Below are positions 23,528 through 32,273 of a DNA stretch of 42,555 nucleotides, piece by piece. Position 1 is the first letter of the stretch, and each line of letters begins with the position of its first letter. The stretch is from an uncultured Oscillospiraceae bacterium. GTDB taxonomy: Bacteria; Bacillota; Clostridia; Oscillospirales; Ruminococcaceae. Made by a program: the position numbers and the translations under genes. The stretch lies in NCBI GenBank assembly GCA_934481445.1, contig CAKSPC010000024.1, positions 1 to 42,555 of the forward strand. The letters are read 5' to 3'. The notes beneath the pieces are model-generated. The model did not search any database. It had not been told where the DNA came from and saw nothing but the letters and a program-made list of their open reading frames with translations.

Positions 23528-23884
23528 TCAAACGCGGATATCATCCACGAAAACATTGACCTTTTCAACCGAAATGCCCGTGCTCTGCTCGACGGTATAG
23601 CTTACCTTGTTGATTATCGAGCGCACCACGGCGTTCATGTTTACGCCATACATCAGCGAGATATGAAGGTCGATCACCAGCTTATCCTTTCCGATGCGCA
23701 CGCTAACGCCGCGCTCGCTGTCCTTCTTTTTTCTGAACGGCAGCGCCGCCGCAAGTGTTTCCTTCGCGCCCGAAACATTCATGGAAACAACGCCGAAGCA
23801 GCCTGTAACGGTGCTTCCGATAAGGGCGGTGAAGTATTCCTGCGAAATAGTTATCCTGCCGACATGATTCTGAACAAGTACCAT
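23528..23884 (-). CDS. Asp23/Gls24 family envelope stress protein
   Basis: The 118-residue protein belongs to the Asp23/Gls24 (DUF322) family, like B. subtilis YloU. Typical stretches are GRITISQEYFTALIG near the start and LVIDLHISLMYGVNM later. Members associate with the cell envelope and are linked to stress tolerance. ATG at 23884 follows GAGGGAGGTTCGCT. It sits 20 bases after ispE and 33 before fakA. Confidence 0.9.
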   Translation of the reverse strand: MVLVQNHVGRITISQEYFTALIGSTVTGCFGVVSMNVSGAKETLAAALPFRKKKDSERGVSVRIGKDKLVIDLHISLMYGVNMNAVVRSIINKVSYTVEQSTGISVEKVNVFVDDIRV

Positions 23885-23904
23885 AGCGAACCTCCCTCTT
23901 CAAA

Positions 23905-24753
23905 CTATATTATCTTAACGCCATATGCCGTCGGACGGCACACGGCTGTAAAAATGTCCGCAAAATTACGGGCCGCCCGCGCCGCCGTCAGCTCATCGGG
24001 GAACACCCCGAAAACCGCCGAGCCGCTGCCGGTAAGCTCCGCGCCGAGCGCGCCGCCCGTCATCATCTTTTCGACCAGCCGCTCCAGCCGCTCGTCGTTA
24101 TACAGTGTGCGGAACACGTTGTACATTTTTTCGTGCGGGAACATTCCCGACGAATATTCCTCGGGAATGCCACGGGGGGAAAGCTCCGCGGTGTCATACC
24201 GCGCAAAAGCCTCGCCCGTCGGGCAGGAATGCTCCGGCTTTGCCACAAGGAAGCAGCAGTCCGGCGCCGCGGGAAGCTCCGTCATCACCTCGCCGATGCC
24301 TTGGCAAAGCTTTGTCCCGCCGACAAGGCAGAACGGAACATCCGCCCCGACTTCCGCCGCCGCCGAAAGCAGCTCGCTTTCGCTCAGCGGAGAGCCGCAC
24401 AGCGCATTCAGCCCGAAAAGGACAGCCGCAGCGTCCGCGCTGCCGCCGCCCATGCCCGCGCCGCTCGGTATGCGCTTTTGTATCATGATATCAGCCCCGC
24501 TGCGGACGTCTGCCCTTTCAAAAAAGACCCGCGCCGCTTTGTGGCATATGTTGGCCTCCCCCGCGGGAATGTTCGGGTCGGAACAGCCCACCGAAGTGCC
24601 GAGGACATTAAGTCTTACCGTTACGATATCGCACAGGTCAACGCTCTGCATTACTGTTTCAAGCAGATGATACCCGTCGCTGCGCCTTCCGGTGATATCG
24701 AGATAGAGATTGAGTTTTGCGCAGGCGCACAGCGTCAGCGTGCCAGCGTTCAC
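23905..24753 (-). CDS. ispE: 4-diphosphocytidyl-2-C-methyl-D-erythritol kinase
   Basis: The 282-residue GHMP kinase acts in the non-mevalonate isoprenoid pathway, phosphorylating CDP-methylerythritol. It has CAKLNLYLDITGRRSDGYH at the start and the ATP loop PSGAGMGGGSADAAA at 96-110. A late GSGSAVFGVF also fits. The start is GTG at 24753, preceded by GAGGAGATGAGCAA; it overlaps the aminotransferase stop codon as GTGA. The frame stays open far upstream through the aminotransferase, but that extension is not coding. Confidence 0.94.
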   Translation of the reverse strand: MNAGTLTLCACAKLNLYLDITGRRSDGYHLLETVMQSVDLCDIVTVRLNVLGTSVGCSDPNIPAGEANICHKAARVFFERADVRSGADIMIQKRIPSGAGMGGGSADAAAVLFGLNALCGSPLSESELLSAAAEVGADVPFCLVGGTKLCQGIGEVMTELPAAPDCCFLVAKPEHSCPTGEAFARYDTAELSPRGIPEEYSSGMFPHEKMYNVFRTLYNDERLERLVEKMMTGGALGAELTGSGSAVFGVFPDELTAARAARNFADIFTAVCRPTAYGVKII

Positions 24754-25925
24754 TTGCTCATCTCCTCGATAAATTCTCGTATTCTCGCCAGCGCCGTTGT
24801 GATGTGCTGTACGGAATATGCATAGGATACCCTGACGTAGCCCTCGCCGCTCGCGCCGAATGCGCTGCCGGGAACCACTGCGACCTTTTTGCTGTAAATA
24901 AGCTTTTCGCAGAACTCGGCGCTTGTCATGCCCGTAGACTTGATGCAGGGGAAAACGTAGAACGCTCCCTCCGGCTCGAAGCAGGTCAGCCCCATATCGT
25001 TGAAGCCCTTTACCACCAATCTGCGGCGCATATCGTATTCCTCGATCATATGGTCGACATCCTCGCGGCAGCTTGTCAGTGCGGTTATCGCCGCGTACTG
25101 GCTGACTGTAGGGCTGCTCATTATGCAGTACTGGTGAAGCTTCAGCATCTGCTTCATCACAGGCTTCGGGCCTGCGCAGTAGCCTAATCTCCAGCCCGTC
25201 ATTGCGTAGGTCTTGGAGAAGCCGTTTACGACGATGGTACGCTCGCGCATACCGTCGCATTCGGCAATGGAAACGTGCTTTGCCCCGCCGTAGGTCATTT
25301 CGGAATATATCTCATCGGAGATTATCATGATGTTGGTATCGCGGAGTATCTCGGCGATCTTCTCAAGATCATCGCGGCGCATTATCGAGCCCGTAGGATT
25401 GTTCGGGAACGGCATTATCAGCGCCTTTGTGCGGGGTGTTATCGCCGCCCTGAGTGCTTCGGGGCGTAGCCTGAATTTATCCTCAACGGTCATTACTATC
25501 GGAACGGGCGTGCCGCCGCAAACCGTTATTATCGGGGAATAGCACACGAAGCTCGGCTCTGGCACAAGCACCTCGTCGCCGGGCTGGATAAGCGCGCGCA
25601 TCGCAAGGTCAAGCGCCTCGGAACCGCCGACGGTGACGATTATCTCGCTCATCGGGTCGTATTCCGTGCGGATGAAATTCTTGAGATACTTGGATATCTC
25701 GGTTCTGAGCTGTGCAAGTCCCGCATTGGCGGTATATGCCGTTCTGCCCTTTTCGAGAACGGTTATCGCTTCTTTTCTTGCCGCCCACGGGGTCTTGAAA
25801 TCAGGCTCGCCGACGGACAGGGAAATTACCCCCTCCACCTGCTGCGCGATATCAAAGAACTTTCTGATGCCAGACGGCTGTATATCGCGTATTTTCTGCG
25901 GGATTATCTCATCGTAATTTATCAC
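24750..25925 (-). CDS. Pyridoxal-phosphate aminotransferase, class I/II
   Basis: The 391-residue aminotransferase has NNPTG at 175-179, SDEIYSEMTYGG at about 203-214, and the cofactor lysine Lys238 in NGFSKTYAMTGWRLGY. It is closest in style to aspartate or aromatic aminotransferases of Firmicutes; the substrate is not certain. The start is GTG, overlapping the Lrp stop codon as GTGA. An Lrp-type regulator directly upstream, often paired with amino-acid metabolism genes, supports an amino-acid role. Confidence 0.92.
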   Translation of the reverse strand: MINYDEIIPQKIRDIQPSGIRKFFDIAQQVEGVISLSVGEPDFKTPWAARKEAITVLEKGRTAYTANAGLAQLRTEISKYLKNFIRTEYDPMSEIIVTVGGSEALDLAMRALIQPGDEVLVPEPSFVCYSPIITVCGGTPVPIVMTVEDKFRLRPEALRAAITPRTKALIMPFPNNPTGSIMRRDDLEKIAEILRDTNIMIISDEIYSEMTYGGAKHVSIAECDGMRERTIVVNGFSKTYAMTGWRLGYCAGPKPVMKQMLKLHQYCIMSSPTVSQYAAITALTSCREDVDHMIEEYDMRRRLVVKGFNDMGLTCFEPEGAFYVFPCIKSTGMTSAEFCEKLIYSKKVAVVPGSAFGASGEGYVRVSYAYSVQHITTALARIREFIEEMSK

Positions 25926-26404
25926 GGGGAAACCAGACTCCTTTCATCGGAGTGCTCCTCGTTGAATACATGGTTCTTTTCCTTGTATCTTCTGAGGACG
26001 AAATGCGTCGTGGTGGAAAGTACGCCGTCCAGCACCGCAAGTCTTTCCGAAACGAACAGAGCGACCTTTCTCAGGCTCGTGCCCGTTATGGTGATGGAAA
26101 GGTCGTTCGCGCCGGAAAGCAGGAACACGCTGTCCACCTCTTCATACTGCATGATGGTGTGCGCGAGGTCGTCGAAGCCCCTGTCCTTGAAGGGGGTGAC
26201 CTTCAGTTCGATGATGGCTGTAACGGCGTTGTCATCCGCCTTTTCCTCGTTGACTATCGCGGCATATCCGATGATTATGCCATCGTCCTCAAGCTGCTTT
26301 ATGCCTGCTGCGACCTCCTGCTCGGTAATGCCGAGCATCGCGGAAAGTTCCGCATTGGAAAGCCGTGCGTTCTGCTTTAATAATGCAAGTAACTTCTTGT
26401 TCAT
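25922..26404 (-). CDS. Lrp/AsnC family transcriptional regulator
   Basis: The 160-residue protein has an N-terminal helix-turn-helix (about residues 2-45, LSNAELSAMLGITEQEV) and a C-terminal ligand-binding RAM/ACT-like domain. Lrp-type proteins sense amino acids and control their metabolism. ATG at 26404 is chosen because GGAGGAAATATT precedes it; the frame stays open upstream, inside the PHP gene, without another site. It overlaps the aminotransferase by four bases, so that gene is the likely target along with the operon itself. Confidence 0.9.
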   Translation of the reverse strand: MNKKLLALLKQNARLSNAELSAMLGITEQEVAAGIKQLEDDGIIIGYAAIVNEEKADDNAVTAIIELKVTPFKDRGFDDLAHTIMQYEEVDSVFLLSGANDLSITITGTSLRKVALFVSERLAVLDGVLSTTTHFVLRRYKEKNHVFNEEHSDERSLVSP

Positions 26405-26418
26405 AATATTTCCTCCTG

Positions 26419-27276
26419 TCAGATAGGTATGAAGATCGGTTGTTTCCTGCTGAACACGCATATCTCGGAAAAGCCTGCGTCCTTTATCATCGAAAGGCAC
26501 TGCGATATATCCTTGCCGACATCCGCCTCCCAGTGGGCGTCGCTGCCCACGGTAACGAGCCTGCCGCCCTTTTCGCGGTAGCGGCGGAGATACTCCCCGC
26601 CCGGCATAGGAACGCCGAGTCCGTGGCGTATACCCGAGGAATTAACCTCCAGCGCGATATCCTGCCGTATGATGGTTTCAAGTATCTTGTCGATGATGCT
26701 GTCGTAGCGGCTCATGTCCACCTCGCGGAAGGGCTTTGCGCCGTTCGGCACGGGCTTCCCGTCCCTTATCTCCACCGTGAGGAATCTCAGCGGGAAAGTA
26801 AGGTGCGCCAGCGAACAGAATTTGCCCCATTCTGCTATGGCAAGCTCCGACTCGAAGTATTCATCAAGGCAGCGCGTCCTGTCAGCGTTGGTGTCGGGAA
26901 TCTTGTTGAGAGCAGGGTAGCTCGGCGTTCTGTGGGAGGAACCGAGGATGAAATCGTAGTCATGCTCGGCGAGTATCTTCTCCGTAAGCGGGAGATCGTA
27001 CAGCGCCTGCCCCAGCTCCGCGCCGTAGTAGACGTTCATCTTCCCCGCGAAACGTTCCTTTATTTCAAGGTAGACCCCGTAAGAGCGCGCTATCGCTCCG
27101 GCAAAGTCCCATTCGTCAAACTTTTCTATCTCGATATGGTCGGTCAGCGTAAAATGCTTTATCCCCAGCCCGCAGGCTCGCTCCGCCATTCTCATGGGTT
27201 CATGGTGTCCGTCATGCGACAGGGTGGAGTGCGTATGGCTGTCGACGGGGACGGTTCCGTAAATTTCCTGTTCCAA
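26419..27276 (-). CDS. PHP-domain phosphoesterase (histidinol-phosphatase HisJ-like)
   Basis: The 285-residue protein has the PHP metal motif DSHTHSTLSHDG (His14, His16), TLTDH at about 43-47, a late VGSDAHW and other metal ligands. This fits the HisJ-type histidinol-phosphate phosphatase family, but many PHP phosphoesterases look alike and no other his gene is near. The start is TTG at 27276 with AGAGGAAC upstream; no ATG is in position. It is the first gene of an eight-gene operon. Confidence 0.85.
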   Translation of the reverse strand: MEQEIYGTVPVDSHTHSTLSHDGHHEPMRMAERACGLGIKHFTLTDHIEIEKFDEWDFAGAIARSYGVYLEIKERFAGKMNVYYGAELGQALYDLPLTEKILAEHDYDFILGSSHRTPSYPALNKIPDTNADRTRCLDEYFESELAIAEWGKFCSLAHLTFPLRFLTVEIRDGKPVPNGAKPFREVDMSRYDSIIDKILETIIRQDIALEVNSSGIRHGLGVPMPGGEYLRRYREKGGRLVTVGSDAHWEADVGKDISQCLSMIKDAGFSEICVFSRKQPIFIPI

Positions 27277-27344
27277 GCTTTTGTTCCTCTGTCTTTGTAA
27301 TTTATCTCCGCAGCAAATCGGATATTCCGATGTACGCGGAACAG

Positions 27345-27381
27345 TCGTGCGAAAAAATACACATAAAATTATCCCGCACGA
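27345..27381 (-). other. Leader hairpin of the eight-gene operon
   Basis: TCGTGCG (27345-27351) and CGCACGA (27375-27381) pair across a 23-base AT-rich loop. In minus-strand transcripts this lies just after the start site, ahead of the PHP gene. On the plus strand a T-run follows it, but no plus gene ends here, so a plus-strand terminator role is unlikely. Confidence 0.45.
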
Positions 27382-27394
27382 TGTTTTTTTTATT

Positions 27395-27423
27395 ATTTTA
27401 TCACAAATTTTTAATTTTGTCTA
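27395..27423 (-). promoter_or_regulatory. Promoter of the eight-gene operon
   Basis: On the minus strand TAGACA (27423-27418), a 17-bp spacer and TAAAAT (27400-27395). It stands nearly back to back with the plus-strand promoter at 27432-27460. Confidence 0.65.
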
Positions 27424-27431
27424 TGAATACA

Positions 27432-27460
27432 TTTACTTTTTCAAATTTTTTTAGTATAAT
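27432..27460 (+). promoter_or_regulatory. Promoter of the ACT/UPF0210 unit
   Basis: TTTACT (27432-27437), a 17-bp spacer and TATAAT (27455-27460), 75 bases before the ACT-domain start codon. Confidence 0.65.
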
Positions 27461-27535
27461 AGAATAGAAATTATAAAAAATCAACGGTTGCGGCTCTGAA
27501 TTTTATACATTTTGACCGCAGAACAGGAGGAAAAA

Positions 27536-27805
27536 ATGAGAGCAGTTGTTGCTGTTATCGGTAAGGATACCGTCGGTATCCTGGCAAAGGTGAGCGGAAT
27601 ATGCGCCGAGCACAAGGCAAACGTTATGGATGTTACCCAGACCATCATGCAGGATCTGTTTGCCATGACGATGATGATCGACATCTCCAACCTCAACGTC
27701 GACTATATCAACTTTGCTGATGAGCTGACCAGGGCGGGCAATGATATGGGTCTTCAGGTGCACGTTATGCACGAGGACATCTTCAATGCCATGCACAGAA
27801 TATGA
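27536..27805 (+). CDS. ACT-domain protein (UPF0237)
   Basis: The 89-residue protein is a single ACT domain (GKDTVGILAKVSGICAEHKANV), a ligand-sensing fold. It matches the UPF0237 family, which in Firmicutes and Archaea is regularly found directly before the UPF0210 gene, as here. The ATG at 27536 is chosen because AGGAGG lies immediately upstream; an earlier in-frame start would overlap that site. The exact role is unknown. Confidence 0.9.
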   Translation: MRAVVAVIGKDTVGILAKVSGICAEHKANVMDVTQTIMQDLFAMTMMIDISNLNVDYINFADELTRAGNDMGLQVHVMHEDIFNAMHRI

Positions 27806-27824
27806 GTAAGGAGAACACCGACAG

Positions 27825-29180
27825 ATGCTTAATTCAGGCGATATTTTAGAAACGATAAAGATGATACAGGAGGAGAACCTCGATATCCGTACCATCACAA
27901 TGGGTATCTCCCTCCTCGACTGTATCGACAGCGACATAGACAAGGCCTGCGACAAGGTTTATGACAAGATCATGCGCAAGGCGGAAAACCTCGTAAAGAC
28001 CGGCGAGGATATCGAAAAACAGTACGGTATCCCGATCGTAAACAAGCGTATTTCCGTTACCCCCATCGCTATGGTTTCCGCGGCGTGCAAGGGCAGCCCC
28101 GTTAAGTTCGCAAAGGCGCTTCAGCGCGCGGCAGACGGCACGGGCGTAAACTACATCGGCGGTTATTCCGCGCTGGTTCACAAGGGCTTCTCCGCGGGAG
28201 ATAAGGAGCTTATCGAATCCATCCCCGAGGCGCTTTCCGTTACAAGCAACGTATGTTCCTCCGTTAACATAGGCTCCACCCGCGCGGGCATCAACATGGA
28301 CGCCGTTGCGATGATGGGCAAGATAATCCTTGACGCCGCAAACGCTACCAAGGACAACAGCTACTTCGGCGCGGCAAAGATCGTTGTATTCTGCAACGCC
28401 GTTGAGGATAACCCCTTTATGGCGGGCGCATTCCACGGCGTCGGCGAGTACGACACCGAGATCAACGTCGGCGTTTCGGGCCCGGGCGTTGTACGCGCGG
28501 CTCTTCGCAAGCACCCCGACGCAAACATCAGCGAGATCGCGGACGTTATCAAAAAGACCGCGTTCAAGATCACCCGTATGGGTCAGCTCGTTGGTACAGA
28601 GGCTTCCCAGCGCCTTGACGTTCCGTTCGGAATAGTCGACCTCTCCCTTGCCCCCACCCCCGCAGTAGGCGACTCCGTTGCACATATTCTTGAGGAAATA
28701 GGTCTTGAAAGCTGCGGCTGCCACGGCACCACAGCCTGCCTCGCAATGCTTAACGACGCGGTAAAGAAGGGCGGCGTTATGGCTTCCTCGCACGTCGGCG
28801 GTCTTTCGGGCGCATTCATCCCCGTATCCGAGGACGCCGGCATGATAGACGCGGCGGTATGCGGCTCGCTTTCGCTGGAGAAACTGGAAGCGATGACTGC
28901 GGTATGCTCTGTTGGCCTTGACATGATTGCTATTCCCGGCGACACCACCGCGGACACTATTTCCGCCATCATCGCGGACGAAGCGGCTATCGGCATGGTA
29001 AACAGCAAGACCACTGCGGTGCGCGTTATCCCTGCCATCGGCAAGAAGGAGGGCGACATGATCGAATTCGGCGGTCTGTTCGGAAGCGCTCCCGTAATGC
29101 CCGTAAGCAAGTATTCCGCAAGCAAGTTCATCAGCCGCGGCGGACGTATTCCCGCTCCGCTTCAGAGCTTGAAGAACTGA
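27825..29180 (+). CDS. UPF0210/DUF711 (PFL family) protein
   Basis: The 451-residue protein belongs to the UPF0210/DUF711 family, related in fold to glycyl-radical-type enzymes but without an assigned reaction. Conserved-looking parts are [11 protein letters not shown] near residue 65-80 and [23 protein letters not shown] in the middle. Length fits. It follows the ACT gene by 19 bases with AAGGAGAACACC upstream. The pairing suggests that a small molecule sensed by the ACT protein controls it. Its terminator carries element copy C. Confidence 0.92.
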   Translation: MLNSGDILETIKMIQEENLDIRTITMGISLLDCIDSDIDKACDKVYDKIMRKAENLVKTGEDIEKQYGIPIVNKRISVTPIAMVSAACKGSPVKFAKALQRAADGTGVNYIGGYSALVHKGFSAGDKELIESIPEALSVTSNVCSSVNIGSTRAGINMDAVAMMGKIILDAANATKDNSYFGAAKIVVFCNAVEDNPFMAGAFHGVGEYDTEINVGVSGPGVVRAALRKHPDANISEIADVIKKTAFKITRMGQLVGTEASQRLDVPFGIVDLSLAPTPAVGDSVAHILEEIGLESCGCHGTTACLAMLNDAVKKGGVMASSHVGGLSGAFIPVSEDAGMIDAAVCGSLSLEKLEAMTAVCSVGLDMIAIPGDTTADTISAIIADEAAIGMVNSKTTAVRVIPAIGKKEGDMIEFGGLFGSAPVMPVSKYSASKFISRGGRIPAPLQSLKN

Positions 29181-29196
29181 TTTTACATGAAATAAA

Positions 29197-29221
29197 GGCG
29201 GGGCTGAAGAACAGCCCCGCT
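29197..29221 (+). terminator. Proximal hairpin after UPF0210, first arm of a 25-bp direct repeat
   Basis: GCGGGGCTG pairs with CAGCCCCGC 16 bases after the stop codon. No T-run follows; element copy C begins at once. The sequence recurs at 29442-29466 with two loop mismatches. Confidence 0.75.
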
Positions 29222-29441
29222 CAGCTTGTCGAAAAACCTTTAAAATTTCCGCGTAGCGTATTGGTTTTCGCTTCCTTTTGACACAAAAGGAAGCGGGGGT
29301 TGTGGGGGCAGAGCCCCCGCCACTCCGCACGCAGTGCGGTTTTACGACTTCCAAAGCGCTAAAGGGGTGTGGGGGAAAACAAGAGTTTTCCCCCACCGTT
29401 TATTACAAATTTTCTGCCGTTTTGACTTTTTCGACAGACTG
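29222..29441 (-). mobile_element. Hairpin-tiled MITE-like element, copy C (complete, inverted)
   Basis: This is the reverse complement of copy B, 220 bases long, with ends CAGCTTGTCGAAAAA and TTTTTCGACAGACTG. By eye it differs from copy B by about six substitutions and one base in an A-run, all outside the four hairpin stems. It lies between two near-identical terminator hairpins, as copy B does, but in the opposite orientation to the gene it follows. Confidence 0.85.
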
Positions 29442-29472
29442 GGCGGGGCTGAAAGACAGCCCCGCTTTTTTC
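29442..29472 (+). terminator. Distal terminator of the UPF0210 gene
   Basis: The second copy of the hairpin (29442-29466) is followed by a run of T on the plus strand, so it is the functional terminator. Confidence 0.75.
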
Positions 29473-29479
29473 ACCAAAA

Positions 29480-29510
29480 ATCCCCGAAGATAAATTCTTC
29501 GGGGATATTT
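29480..29510. terminator. Bidirectional terminator at the serine hydrolase end
   Basis: ATCCCCGAAGA and TCTTCGGGGAT form an 11-bp stem with T-runs on both sides. It lies seven bases past the serine hydrolase stop codon and can also catch readthrough from the UPF0210 unit. Confidence 0.8.
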
Positions 29511-29516
29511 TATTTA

Positions 29517-30689
29517 TCAATCCTCTGCGCCGTAAACTATCTGCTTGATAATTCTGATAGGTCTTATACCCAGTCCGCCGCAGCGCTGTATGAAATACAG
29601 GAACGTATATCCGCCGTCAGGGTCATTCTGGAAATAGCACCCCAGCCAGCCGTCCCAGCCGTACTCGCCGTAATGCGTGCTGGGGCCCGCAAGCTCGGGC
29701 TCAACGCACACGCGCATGAGATTACCGTAGCTGCATCCGACGTGCTGATCCCAATCGAACGACCTGCGCTGCTCGGGGGTGAGCTGCGCGGTGGTGAGGT
29801 AATCCACCGCATTCTGCGACAGAATGCGCCTGCCGTTGTAAACGCCGCCGTTAAGCAGCATTTCCGCAAACGCCGCGTAGTCGTCCATAGTGGAGCAAAG
29901 ACCCGCGCCGCCGCTCTCAAATTCGGGCTTCTTGCGGCAAAGGTAAGTTAAACCGAGGTGCTGCCAGCAGCACGGGATAAGCCCCTTGTCCGTCGGCTCG
30001 TAATTCTCCGCAAAGCGGTACAGCTTATCTTCGGGGCAGTAAAAATCCGTGTCGTTCATTCCGAGTGGCTCGAAAATCTCCCTGCGCAGGAATTCGCCGA
30101 ATTTTATACCCGTGACCACTTCAATAACAGCGCCGAGAATGTCCGCACCGGAACCGTACATCCACTTTTCGCCGGGCTGGAATGCCAGCGGCTGCTTTCC
30201 TATCTCATTCGCGAGGGTAACGGTGTCCCACGGCTTTCCGTCGGCAACGTCCGCCGCCATGCGGTCGTAAAGCTTCTGCATTTCCGCGCCCGCGGGGTAG
30301 TTATTGTCGGGGTAAGCGCAGCCGGAAGTCATATCCAGCAGGTTCTTTATGGAAACCTCTGTTCTTGCGGGTTCATAGCCGTTTTCGGTGAGCACCTGCT
30401 GATTTTTGAACCCGGGGAGATACCACCAGACCTTGTCGTGCACGTCGATAACGCCGCGGTCAACAAGCATCATCACCGCTGCCGCTGTCACGGGCTTTGT
30501 CATGGAATACAGGCGGACGATGGTGTCGTTTGTCCACTTTATCCCGCGCACTTCGTCCGCCATGCCTACGTTTACGCGGTAGATGGGCCTGCCGTTTTTA
30601 AGCACATACGCCGAGCAGCCCTTGACGTCGCCGTTTTCCACCTGCTTTTTAAGCATTTCTGTTATATTTTCAAGCTTGACTAAATTCAT
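29517..30689 (-). CDS. Beta-lactamase-fold serine hydrolase (class C/esterase type)
   Basis: The 390-residue protein has the catalytic SxxK at Ser62-Lys65 (YSMTK) and a Tyr178-Gly-Ser in the place of the class C YxN motif. It belongs to the broad beta-lactamase/esterase family (Pfam Beta-lactamase, COG1680). Such enzymes are more often esterases or peptidases than true antibiotic-hydrolysing enzymes. No signal peptide is seen, so a cytoplasmic esterase role is more likely. ATG at 30689 follows AAAGGAGTGGCAGC, 12 bases after DUF1015. Confidence 0.9.
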   Translation of the reverse strand: MNLVKLENITEMLKKQVENGDVKGCSAYVLKNGRPIYRVNVGMADEVRGIKWTNDTIVRLYSMTKPVTAAAVMMLVDRGVIDVHDKVWWYLPGFKNQQVLTENGYEPARTEVSIKNLLDMTSGCAYPDNNYPAGAEMQKLYDRMAADVADGKPWDTVTLANEIGKQPLAFQPGEKWMYGSGADILGAVIEVVTGIKFGEFLRREIFEPLGMNDTDFYCPEDKLYRFAENYEPTDKGLIPCCWQHLGLTYLCRKKPEFESGGAGLCSTMDDYAAFAEMLLNGGVYNGRRILSQNAVDYLTTAQLTPEQRRSFDWDQHVGCSYGNLMRVCVEPELAGPSTHYGEYGWDGWLGCYFQNDPDGGYTFLYFIQRCGGLGIRPIRIIKQIVYGAED

Positions 30690-30701
30690 GCTGCCACTCC
30701 T

Positions 30702-31958
30702 TTACACGCGTATCCTGCGCGCCTCGCAGTAAAATCTCTTGTCATTCGCATGACCCATAGAGAATGTCTTTCTGGGCAGAGCGCCGTCCTTGATTACCGT
30801 GGGGAAAAGCTCCGCCTTTGTCATGGACGGGAGCAGGAATCCGATGGAGTTGTCCGCCGCCGCAAGGCTTCTTACAACATCCTCTCCGTGTATGTAGTCT
30901 ATCTTGCCCGCGTTGTCCGCGAGGAAGTTGTCAAGGAAGCTCTGAAGCGAACCCACGGTGAGGTTGGAGCAGGGCTTTGTGACAGAATAATGCTCGTCCT
31001 TTCCGCCAAGGATAACGGTGAAGCTCTGACCCTCCGTGCCCTTTACAAGTCCGAGGGCTTCGGTCATTTCCGCCATAAGCTTTGCGGTATCAACTTCGGT
31101 GATTATGCGGTGGATAGCCTCAAACTCCAGCGCGGGAGAATGCAGGTTGACTATCTCAACCAGTGCGTAGCGTGCAAGCTCCGCGTCGGGGCTGCCCGCG
31201 CGCTTCTTCTGCTCATAGCACTCCTTGGCGGTGGCGAGGGAGTGGTTGCCGTCGCCCATGGCGTACAGCAGCACATCTTCGTCATCAAGTCCGTAGCGCT
31301 TGTTGAATGCTGCTCTGTCCGCAAGCTTATCCAGCGCCGCAAGAGCCGCCGCGGCGTCCTCTGTGCTCAGCACTGCGCCCTCAAGGTGGCCGCCGTTCTG
31401 CATAAGTTCGAAATCGTATACCTTCTTCATACCGTCCATCTTTGCCTCGAGCGGCTCGATAACGGTCTTGTTTTCGTCGTCGATGAGTATCATGATATGC
31501 GGAAGTTCCAGCGCCGCGTCCTTGCGTATCTTAACGCGCGGAGGAATGCGGGATGCAACAGTCGCTTCCGTGGCACGAACCTGCGAGCTGCTGCCCTTGC
31601 TGTAATCGTACTGTTCAAGGTCGATGGCGCCGACAAGTCCCGTGCGCACTCTGCCGTCCGCCTGCGTGCGCCTGGTGATGATAAGGCAGTTCTTGTGCTC
31701 CTCGAAAAGTCCGTCGGCAAGGTACTTTTCCATCGTTGCGTTTATATTCTTAATGCGCTGTTCAGCGTCGGGCTGCTCGAGATATACCTCGGGGAGAATA
31801 AGATCCAGCGTTGATGGGGAATTTCCCGCTATCTCTGCGGTCTTTGCCCAGTATGCGGGCTCGCCGGTGTACTGGTCACAGGCTACAACGCTCCATTTTG
31901 TCATGCCCTCCGCGTCAAGCTTGGGCAGGAGGATATCTGCGGTAGAAAAAGCTGTCAT
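30702..31958 (-). CDS. DUF1015 family protein
   Basis: The 418-residue protein matches the DUF1015 family, with KWSVVACDQYTGEPAYW near the start and the conserved YAMGDGNHSLATAK at about residues 232-245. The reaction is unknown; the DGNHS motif hints at an enzyme. ATG at 31958 follows AAAGGAAATGCAGC. It is the first gene of a two-gene unit with the serine hydrolase. Confidence 0.9.
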   Translation of the reverse strand: MTAFSTADILLPKLDAEGMTKWSVVACDQYTGEPAYWAKTAEIAGNSPSTLDLILPEVYLEQPDAEQRIKNINATMEKYLADGLFEEHKNCLIITRRTQADGRVRTGLVGAIDLEQYDYSKGSSSQVRATEATVASRIPPRVKIRKDAALELPHIMILIDDENKTVIEPLEAKMDGMKKVYDFELMQNGGHLEGAVLSTEDAAAALAALDKLADRAAFNKRYGLDDEDVLLYAMGDGNHSLATAKECYEQKKRAGSPDAELARYALVEIVNLHSPALEFEAIHRIITEVDTAKLMAEMTEALGLVKGTEGQSFTVILGGKDEHYSVTKPCSNLTVGSLQSFLDNFLADNAGKIDYIHGEDVVRSLAAADNSIGFLLPSMTKAELFPTVIKDGALPRKTFSMGHANDKRFYCEARRIRV

Positions 31959-32012
31959 GCTGCATTTCCTTTCTGTTATAAAGAATTACGGCACAGTGCC
32001 GCATCTGTTATT

Positions 32013-32041
32013 ATTTTATCACATCCCGAGCTTTTTCGCAA
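32013..32041 (-). promoter_or_regulatory. Promoter of the DUF1015/serine hydrolase unit
   Basis: On the minus strand TTGCGA (32041-32036), a 17-bp spacer and TAAAAT (32018-32013) lie 54 bases before the start codon. Confidence 0.65.
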
Positions 32042-32100
32042 TACATTTTTGAAATTTATAGACATACGGCGGAAAAAACGCGGCAGACCCATTGCCAAAC

Positions 32101-32143
32101 CGGATCGTCAAAAAATCGCCCGCAAAGCGAGCTTTTTGATCCG
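32101..32143. repeat. Long imperfect inverted repeat between divergent genes
   Basis: CGGATC at 32101-32106 pairs with GATCCG at 32138-32143. The inner parts (TCAAAAA with TTTTTGA, TCGC with GCGA) extend the stem around a short loop. It stands in the 315-bp gap between the DUF1015 and amidase genes, with T-rich sequence on both sides. It may insulate the two units. Nothing else convincing is seen in this gap apart from the promoter at 32013-32041. Confidence 0.45.
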
Positions 32144-32273
32144 TTTATTTGCCACGGGATAATAACTGCACCGACCCTGCCGAGTGCAGGAAACACTTCT
32201 GTCCGCGCTGCGCACATATTTGTCCGCCCGCCGTCATATCAATAGGACAAGAACATATCAGCGGAGGTAAAAT

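Noticed and set aside
23905..25260. ispE with a long N-terminal extension into the aminotransferase region
   Set aside because: The extension is in another frame of a clear aminotransferase gene; the family start is matched by the GTG at 24753 with a ribosome site.
27345..27390. Plus-strand intrinsic terminator
   Set aside because: The stem is followed by a long T-run, but no plus-strand gene ends here; it fits better as a leader hairpin of the minus-strand operon.
32233..32261. Sporulation sigma-E-like promoter before the amidase (GTCATATC, 13 bases, CATATCAG)
   Set aside because: The -10 box would place the start site within or after the ribosome site at 32262-32266, so it cannot serve this start codon.
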